A DNA stretch of 64,000 bases from Klebsiella quasipneumoniae subsp. quasipneumoniae. GTDB taxonomy: Bacteria > Pseudomonadota > Gammaproteobacteria > Enterobacterales > Enterobacteriaceae. The notes beneath the pieces were generated by a model that had not been told where the DNA came from, did no database searches, and saw only the letters and a list, made by a program, of their open reading frames with translations. Positions 58,407 to 64,000 of the stretch are shown piece after piece. The first letter of the stretch is position 1; the number at the start of each line of letters is the position of its first letter. The translations under genes were made by a program, and so were the position numbers. Where the stretch lies: NCBI RefSeq assembly GCF_020525925.1, contig NZ_CP084876.1:248001-312000 (forward strand), in the 5' to 3' direction.

Positions 58407-60721
58407 CGTCTTTTTTTCTCTTTTTTGCTCGGCATCGCCAGCGGCGACAGCAGGAAAGCGGTGAAAATACCGCTGACCAGGACAGTGCCAAAGCTGCTGA
58501 TGGCCTGGGTGGCGCTAAACACCAGCATGCCAAGCGTTAATAAGGTGGTCATCATCGCCAGGGTAACCGCCAGCAGCGATGTCAGCGGTGTGCCGCGCGG
58601 GTTGCTGAAAAACAGGGTGTAGTTGATGCCAATCCCAAGTACCAGCACCAGCGCCAGTAAGGAGAACAGGTTAACGGCGTGGCCGGTGAGCGCCAACGCC
58701 CCCAGGCCGCATCCCAGCGACAATACCGACGGCACCAGGCTTATTAAGCCCTTGCGCCAGCCAAGGCGGATAGCGGCACCGCAGGCAATCACCGCCAGCG
58801 CAACGCCGAGCAGCCCGGTTAAAATATGACGGTAGAGCGCGAAAAGCTGGTCGAAATCGCTTTTACGATCGACCCACGCCACGCCAGTCTGGGTTGTGCT
58901 GAGCGCCTTCAGCGCCGCGCTATCTTTCACCCCGCTCACTGGCACCAGTACGCCGCTTTCGCCATCCGGCAGCGTCAGCCATAGCAGCCGCCAGCCTTCG
59001 CTGGCCGGACTGGCAAGCCAGTCGCCGACTGTCACCGGCATCGGCCTCAGGTCGGGGTGAACAGCGGTGAGTCCGGCGTTATTCAGCGCCTGGCCGATGG
59101 CCGGCGCCGCCTGCTTCAGCAGGGCCAGATCCTGCTGCTGGCGGGCCAGTGAATTGAGCGGAATGGCGCGATACCCGCCAAGCATACCGTCGGTTTGCGC
59201 TTTAGCCAGTGCGGGCATAAAGGCTTCTAGCCGCTGCAGCGTTTGTTGCGCCGTGTCGCCGTAAACCACGAACCACTTTTGATCGACGCTTTGGCCAGTG
59301 AGCGCGGTGATGGCATGCTCCTGTGAGAGGATATTCTGCGGCAGCGCCTGCAGCTGTGAGATATCGTCATCCACCCGCAGGAGAGCGAGCCCCGTCAGGG
59401 AGAAAATGGCCAGAACCACCGGCAGACCGATGGCGAGTTTTTTGTTACGCCGCCATGCCGCGAGCCAGCGCGACATCAGCACCATCGCTGGAACGGGACG
59501 CACCGGGAGCCCATGGCACAGCCATGGCTGCCAGAAAATCACCGTCAGGCATGAGGCGCTTAGCCCCACGGCCGCAAATAGCGCCATCTGGCGAATGGCC
59601 GGGAAGGGGGCCAGCATCATGATTAAATAAGCCGCCACGGTGGTAAGCAGCGCCAGCAGCAGCGCTTTCCGTACTTTAACAAGGCTTTGCCACGGTGAAG
59701 CCGCTGCGCCATGGACCATCCGTTCTGTCAGGTAATAGAGCGTGTAATCTGCGGAAATGCCAATAATGCTCATGCTCATCACCAGGGTCATCAGATGCAG
59801 CTCGCCAAACAGCAGCAGCGTGGCAACGGTGCCGGCCAGTGCGCCGATAGCGATAGAGATCGCGCATAACAGCAGCGGACGCAGCGAGCGGAACACGGCC
59901 ACGATCAACAGGATGACGCCGAACAGGGTGGCCGCGCCGAGAGTGGAGATATCGCGCTTCGCCTGCTGGCTGGCGTAATCACTGTAAAATACGGTGCCGC
60001 GCGACAGCAGCTGCGCCTGCGGGTGGCGCGCTTTTAATTCCTTTTCAAGCTGCGCGAGGGTGGTCACCAGGCGGTGCGTCTGTCGCATATCGAACGACGA
60101 ACCCGCCAGCTCGCCGTGCAGCAGATACCAGACGTTACCTTGCGCGTCTTTGCTGGTCAGCCACCCGTCCTGCAGCTGCATCCGCTGGCCGCTATTCGCC
60201 ATCGCCAGCTGTGAGCCGCGCATCAGCATCAGCGGGTCGTTTTGTAACTCTTTACCGCTGACCCCGGAAAACGCCGAATAGAGCTGCGAAAGGATCCACT
60301 GGGCCTGCGCTTCGCCGCCCTCCTGCAGACGTGCGCGGGTGGCGGGGTCGATTAACGCATTGCGATGTTGCCAGAAAAACGTTCCCCAGGCCTGCTGACT
60401 GGCGGCATCCATTGGGCCTTTGACCTCGGCCAGCGCGTCTGAGGTTTGCAGCAACCGCAGCCAGTCGCGAGCCACCTGCGGGTCGGCCTGTTTACCGGGG
60501 CTGACCAGCCAGACCAGCTGACGATCCAGACGCTGCATAAAGCCGTCGTTCAGCGCGGGGGGGATCGCGCCGAGCGTCTGTTTGGGCAGCATCGCCAGCA
60601 CGCTGCTGTTGAGCCGGGCCTGCGGCAACAGCGCCAGCAGCGCGCCCGCCAGTATCAGGCAGACGACGCCCCAGATCAGCGCAGGACGTTTACTGGGCGG
60701 CAAAGCGTTGGCGTTCGTCAT
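58403..60721 (-). CDS. apeM: ApeM, MMPL/RND-family exporter
   Basis: 772 residues with two repeats of one membrane helix, a periplasmic domain and five helices, as in MMPL exporters; the motif ISADYTLYYLTERM and its counterpart GIGINYTLFF mark the two halves. It is expected to move the aryl polyene lipid out of the inner membrane towards the outer membrane. Overlaps with apeN (4 nt) and, unusually, apeL (32 nt). Confidence 0.85.
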   Translation of the reverse strand: MTNANALPPSKRPALIWGVVCLILAGALLALLPQARLNSSVLAMLPKQTLGAIPPALNDGFMQRLDRQLVWLVSPGKQADPQVARDWLRLLQTSDALAEVKGPMDAASQQAWGTFFWQHRNALIDPATRARLQEGGEAQAQWILSQLYSAFSGVSGKELQNDPLMLMRGSQLAMANSGQRMQLQDGWLTSKDAQGNVWYLLHGELAGSSFDMRQTHRLVTTLAQLEKELKARHPQAQLLSRGTVFYSDYASQQAKRDISTLGAATLFGVILLIVAVFRSLRPLLLCAISIAIGALAGTVATLLLFGELHLMTLVMSMSIIGISADYTLYYLTERMVHGAAASPWQSLVKVRKALLLALLTTVAAYLIMMLAPFPAIRQMALFAAVGLSASCLTVIFWQPWLCHGLPVRPVPAMVLMSRWLAAWRRNKKLAIGLPVVLAIFSLTGLALLRVDDDISQLQALPQNILSQEHAITALTGQSVDQKWFVVYGDTAQQTLQRLEAFMPALAKAQTDGMLGGYRAIPLNSLARQQQDLALLKQAAPAIGQALNNAGLTAVHPDLRPMPVTVGDWLASPASEGWRLLWLTLPDGESGVLVPVSGVKDSAALKALSTTQTGVAWVDRKSDFDQLFALYRHILTGLLGVALAVIACGAAIRLGWRKGLISLVPSVLSLGCGLGALALTGHAVNLFSLLALVLVLGIGINYTLFFSNPRGTPLTSLLAVTLAMMTTLLTLGMLVFSATQAISSFGTVLVSGIFTAFLLSPLAMPSKKEKKRR

Positions 60722-61295
60722 CGGTCAGTTGCGCTGGCGTCAGTTGATGTTGGGAAAGGGCGATATCGGTGCGATCGCCTTGTTTATCGTTGAGTTGAAT
60801 ATGCTCCAGGTAGGTTTTTCCGGCGAGATCGATGCTGGCGAAAATCTTATCCAGCGGCGTGGTGACAGGCGTCAGGCGCAGCGTCCATCGCCCGTCGCCT
60901 TTATCGGCGAATTCCACGCGGAAGTTCTCCTCCAGCACGTTACGATCGGCCTGGAACAGCGCGCGCAGCAGATGGTTGAACTGGAACATCTGCGGGTTGT
61001 TTTCGGCGGTGACGGTCTGCGGCGGCTGGCCGTTAATCGCCTGCACCATCCGTTTGTCATCCAGCAGCAGTTGCATCGGGAACGGTGAGGTTTGATCCCA
61101 CAGCAAGCCCTGGTCGCGGGCGATCAACATCCGCCCCTGGGATCGCAGCGGCTGCGGAAGATCCTTTATGGTGCGGGTTTGATCGAAGTGGGCGCGCACC
61201 ACCGGCTGTTCGCTAAATTGTTTTTGCAGGTCATCGAGCGTCAGCGCGCTGACCAACGGACTGATGAACAGTCCCACCAACAGCAGCAATCTCAT
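60690..61295 (-). CDS. apeL: ApeL, LolA-like periplasmic lipid carrier
   Basis: 201 residues with a signal peptide (about 1-17, ending VSA). The fold is LolA-type (outer membrane lipoprotein carrier-like), with LRSQGRMLIARDQGLLWDQTSP. It probably ferries a lipid product between membranes in the periplasm. Its 3' end overlaps apeM by 32 nt; its start overlaps apeK by 4 nt. Confidence 0.8.
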   Translation of the reverse strand: MRLLLLVGLFISPLVSALTLDDLQKQFSEQPVVRAHFDQTRTIKDLPQPLRSQGRMLIARDQGLLWDQTSPFPMQLLLDDKRMVQAINGQPPQTVTAENNPQMFQFNHLLRALFQADRNVLEENFRVEFADKGDGRWTLRLTPVTTPLDKIFASIDLAGKTYLEHIQLNDKQGDRTDIALSQHQLTPAQLTDDERQRFAAQ

Positions 61296-61714
61296 GGCGT
61301 GACCCCCATGCGTTCAAACAGAACTTGCGGGCTGACAAAACACATCTCGCCGCTTTTTTCGTCCACCGCGACCTGGATGGTGTAGCCGGTGGTGGTGCGT
61401 TTGCCGCTCTCGGCGGCAAAAATTTCATAGCCAATGCGCAGGCGGTTTTCGAACTCTTCCAGACGCGCGCGGACGCGAATACGCTGCTCGAAGGTGATAA
61501 CGTCCCGGTACTTCACGCGGGTATCCACCACCGGCCACAGATAGCCGGAGGCTTTCATCTGCCGGTAGCCGTAGTTGAACTGGTTAAGCAGCGCCTCGCG
61601 GGCAATTTCGAAGTAGCGGAAATAGTTGCCATGCCAGACGACGCCCATCATATCGACGTCGTGAAAGGGAATGGTTAGCTCTACTTCAGCAGTAAAACGG
61701 GGATCGTTAAGCAC
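61292..61714 (-). CDS. apeK: ApeK, acyl thioesterase (4HBT/YbgC-type)
   Basis: 140 residues, hotdog thioesterase. The active region FHDVDMMGVVWHGNYFRYFEIARE contains the catalytic Asp and the conserved His-x-Asn-Tyr of the 4-hydroxybenzoyl-CoA/YbgC family. It would release acyl chains from CoA or ACP. It is separated from apeJ by 3 nt. Confidence 0.82.
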   Translation of the reverse strand: MLNDPRFTAEVELTIPFHDVDMMGVVWHGNYFRYFEIAREALLNQFNYGYRQMKASGYLWPVVDTRVKYRDVITFEQRIRVRARLEEFENRLRIGYEIFAAESGKRTTTGYTIQVAVDEKSGEMCFVSPQVLFERMGVTP

Positions 61715-61717
61715 CCT

Positions 61718-63409
61718 TTACTCCTTATCTTTGGGCTCCGGCAAACGCCAGAAATCGAAAAAGTTAAACCAGTCGAGCGGCGACTGCAGCGCGTAATATT
61801 CCAGCCGTTCGGCGTAGCGATCGATGATATGTTGCAGTGCCTGCTGGCGATTGGCGCGCGGCAGCGGCAGCGGGTCAGCGAACGGCTCACAGTAAATGCG
61901 CAGCTTGCCCTGCTGACGCAGAGCGAACATCAAATTGACCGGGCAGCGCAAAATAGCCGCGAGGATAAAGGGCCCCTGCGGGAAGGGGGCCGGTTGCCCC
62001 ATAAAACGGCTCCAGCAGACGCGCCACTCGCCGCCGCGCTGCGGATTGACCGCAATACGATCGCCGACAATGGCGATCCATTCTCCGCGATCCAGTTTTT
62101 CCTGCAGCAGCATGGCGGTCTCCGGGCCGATATCGGTGACCGGCAGCAGGTTGAGTCCGGCCTGCGGGGCCATCTCCGCCATAATCTGCTTAAAGCGTTG
62201 GGCATTGTCGCTGAACACCAGCGCGTTGATGGTCTTGCTGCCCTGCAGCTGCGCCAGCGCACGGCAGGCTTCAACATCGCCGAGATGTGAGGCCAGCAGT
62301 AGTTTGCCGCGCGGATCGTCGATATTGAGCGTCTCTTCGGCACCTGCGGCAAACACCACATCGCGACCAAACTGCAGTTCGCCGCGCCAGCTGGCGATTT
62401 TATCCAGCATCGCGTTGCCAAAGCGCAGGAAGTGACGATAGCTACTGAGTTCGCCCGGCTCCGGCAGCTGACGAGCGGCTAACTGGTCGCGCACGCGGGT
62501 AAGCCAGTTTTGTGAAGCGCGGCGCGCGGTGCTGGCCGTTAGCCAGTAGACGCCGACCACCGGGTAGAGCAGCAGCGAAAACGCGTGTCGTCCCAACAGC
62601 CGCCACACCAACAGCATCAGGCGCATGCCCCATAAGCCTTTGACCTCCTTCTGACGCGCCCAGTGCGGCGAAGCGCGGCGAAACAGCAGCGAGGGGATCC
62701 GCGGCAACATGCCGAGGAACAGTCGGGTATGCATCAGCGAGATGCGGCAATTATCTCTGAGGGCATCGAAATGCGACAAACCGTCCGGCGGATAGGTCAC
62801 GCGGGTCGGGACAAAGTAGCTGGTGTTCCCCTGCCAGTAGAGGCGCACCATCACTTCGGTATCAAAATCCATCCGCTTGCCGAGGGGCACGCGCTTAGCC
62901 AGCTGCAGCGTCGGCGCCAGCGGATAGACGCGAAAGCCGCACATGCTGTCTTTTAGCTGCAGCGATAGCGTTTCAATCCATACCCAGACGTGGGTGATCC
63001 AGCGTCCGTACAGGCGCGAGCGCGGGATTGAGTCGTCGTAAACCGGCTGGCCGGAGATCAGCGCCTCGGGATGCTTCTGCGCCAGCGCCAGCAGCTGCGG
63101 AATATCTTCGATGGCGTGCTGCCCATCGGCATCGACCTGCACCGCGTGGCTGAACCCGGCTTGCGCTGCGGCCTGTAATCCGCAGATGACCGCGGCGCCT
63201 TTTCCGGCGTTCTGCGGTAAGCGGATCAACGTCAGATCCGGGGTTTCCAGCGCCAGTCGCTCCAGCTCCAGCTGTGTGCGACTGTCGCTCCCGTCGTCCA
63301 CCACGATACAGGGAAGATCAAACGGCTGCAGGCGCGCCAGCACCCGCGACATCATCGCGCCGTGGTTATAGCACGGGATCACCACGCAGGGGGAGAAGGT
63401 TAGCGACAT
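61718..63409 (-). CDS. apeJ: ApeJ, GT2 glycosyltransferase-LPLAT acyltransferase fusion
   Basis: 563 residues in two domains. Residues about 1-235 are a GT2 glycosyltransferase: CVVIPCYNHG, IVVDDGSDS and VQVDADGQHAIEDI. Residues about 270-563 resemble LpxL/HtrB-type lysophospholipid acyltransferases, with the active-site-like ASHLGDVEACRAL. The fusion could both glycosylate and acylate a lipid carrier or place the polyene on its anchor. It overlaps apeI by 10 nt. Splitting at the stop codon level is not seen; the frame is continuous. Confidence 0.82.
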   Translation of the reverse strand: MSLTFSPCVVIPCYNHGAMMSRVLARLQPFDLPCIVVDDGSDSRTQLELERLALETPDLTLIRLPQNAGKGAAVICGLQAAAQAGFSHAVQVDADGQHAIEDIPQLLALAQKHPEALISGQPVYDDSIPRSRLYGRWITHVWVWIETLSLQLKDSMCGFRVYPLAPTLQLAKRVPLGKRMDFDTEVMVRLYWQGNTSYFVPTRVTYPPDGLSHFDALRDNCRISLMHTRLFLGMLPRIPSLLFRRASPHWARQKEVKGLWGMRLMLLVWRLLGRHAFSLLLYPVVGVYWLTASTARRASQNWLTRVRDQLAARQLPEPGELSSYRHFLRFGNAMLDKIASWRGELQFGRDVVFAAGAEETLNIDDPRGKLLLASHLGDVEACRALAQLQGSKTINALVFSDNAQRFKQIMAEMAPQAGLNLLPVTDIGPETAMLLQEKLDRGEWIAIVGDRIAVNPQRGGEWRVCWSRFMGQPAPFPQGPFILAAILRCPVNLMFALRQQGKLRIYCEPFADPLPLPRANRQQALQHIIDRYAERLEYYALQSPLDWFNFFDFWRLPEPKDKE

Positions 63410-63753
63410 AAGCGAATCTTCCCGCTGCTGGCGGTATGTCGTGTTTCGCCATCGTGGCGCTGATAGCTGAAGGTGATGAGCTGACGCGCCTCCTGCCAGC
63501 TAAGAGTGAGCGTCACGATCGCCCCCGGCAGGAGCGGCGACTGGAATTTCACATTGTGAATATCGTGAAAGCGCCAGCCGGGCGCCAGCAAGGTGGTAGC
63601 GTAATGCATCGCCCAGTCAATCTGCGCGACGCCTGGCAACAAGGGCTGAACGGCAAAGTGGCCGCGAAACCAGAATAACGCCGGATCCACCGATAAAATG
63701 ATTTCAACCCGATCGGCTTGTGGCTGACGGCGCTCAATTTCATGGGGCTGCAT
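63400..63753 (-). CDS. apeI: ApeI, FabZ-like dehydratase subunit
   Basis: 117 residues, hotdog fold, with the family segment FRGHFAVQPLLPGVAQIDWAMHY (His of GHF). It is the expected partner of ApeP in the APE dehydratase. I chose ATG 63753 (MQPHEIERRQ) because AGGAG lies 7 nt upstream; the frame is open to 63783. It overlaps apeJ by 10 nt and apeH by 14 nt. Confidence 0.8.
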   Translation of the reverse strand: MQPHEIERRQPQADRVEIILSVDPALFWFRGHFAVQPLLPGVAQIDWAMHYATTLLAPGWRFHDIHNVKFQSPLLPGAIVTLTLSWQEARQLITFSYQRHDGETRHTASSGKIRLCR

Positions 63754-64000
63754 GAAATAACTCCTGTAACTGCGCGTAGACACGCTTGTTCATACTATTG
63801 ACGGGGATCTCGTCGATAACCCGCCAGTAGCGGGGAATGGCGACTGGTTCCAGCAGAGGGCGCAGTGCTTTTCGCCAATGAGTCTCCTGGCTTTTTCCCC
63901 AGCGCTGGCGGGCATGGTTATCCAGCACCAGCAATACGCCAATACTCTGACGGCTGCCGCGGGTGATGGGTAACACGGCGGCATCAATGATGCCTTCAAG
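63740..64000 (-). CDS. apeH: ApeH, AMP-dependent acyl ligase (C-terminal end only)
   Basis: Open to the right edge. The last 87 residues form the small C-terminal domain of ANL adenylating enzymes: the A10-like end PRYWRVIDEIPVNSMNKRVYAQLQELF with the catalytic Lys after PVNSMN. It probably loads 4-hydroxybenzoate-type starters onto carrier proteins. The rest of the gene and the upstream ape genes (acyl carrier proteins, ApeA-G) lie outside. Confidence 0.75.
   Translation of the reverse strand, partial: LEGIIDAAVLPITRGSRQSIGVLLVLDNHARQRWGKSQETHWRKALRPLLEPVAIPRYWRVIDEIPVNSMNKRVYAQLQELFHAAP

Overview
The window is chromosomal DNA of an enterobacterium, most likely Klebsiella (K. pneumoniae complex). 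Most proteins closely resemble E. coli counterparts in the order of the E. coli 77-79 min region, but differences typical of Klebsiella are present: a padC phenolic acid decarboxylase, an arn operon beside nik, and no acid-fitness island between treF and gor. Coding density is high. There are no rRNA or tRNA genes, insertion sequences, phage genes or CRISPR arrays. The species call rests on recalled family sequences, not a search.

Layout. 1-7.0 kb: end of the cellulose operon (bcsB end, bcsZ, bcsC) and the c-di-GMP phosphodiesterase pdeK. 7.2-20.3 kb: dctA, yhjJ, kdgK, yhjG, yhjE, yhjD, yhjC with a divergent short-chain dehydrogenase, a GNAT acetyltransferase and cytoplasmic trehalase treF; the pdeH gene found beside kdgK in E. 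coli is absent. 20.5-23.7 kb: iron-type alcohol dehydrogenase, GstB-like transferase, and a lipoprotein of the beta-lactamase fold. 23.7-36.4 kb: gor, rlmJ, a secreted PAP2/class A-like acid phosphatase, prlC-rsmJ, dtpB, uspA/uspB, pitA, yhiN. 36.5-43.2 kb: a short MgtE magnesium transporter under an M-box riboswitch, then nikABCDE-nikR with a NikR operator. 43.3-44.7 kb: LysR regulator divergent from padC. 45.1-52.5 kb: arnBCADTEF, which adds L-Ara4N to lipid A, preceded by PhoP- and PmrA-type boxes. 52.5-64.0 kb: yhhT, then a leftward gene train acpT-apeR-Q-P-O-N-M-L-K-J-I-H(partial), the distal half of an aryl polyene (APE) pigment cluster running off the right edge.

How the parts work together. 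BcsB/Z/C make and export cellulose, while PdeK degrades the c-di-GMP that activates it. The nik genes form a complete Ni uptake system with its own repressor. The arn genes cover UDP-Ara4N synthesis (ArnB, ArnA), transfer to undecaprenyl phosphate (ArnC), deformylation (ArnD), flipping (ArnE/F) and transfer to lipid A (ArnT). The ape genes supply type II fatty-acid/polyketide-like enzymes, lipid handling and an MMPL exporter. acpT lies 1 nt behind apeR, so the carrier-protein-activating enzyme sits in the operon whose carrier proteins it is expected to modify.

I found no convincing wholly undescribed system. The best second looks are the M-box with a likely ribosome-site hairpin, the APE/acpT linkage, the iron alcohol dehydrogenase with Gln at a metal-ligand position, and two inverted repeats that look like LysR operators.
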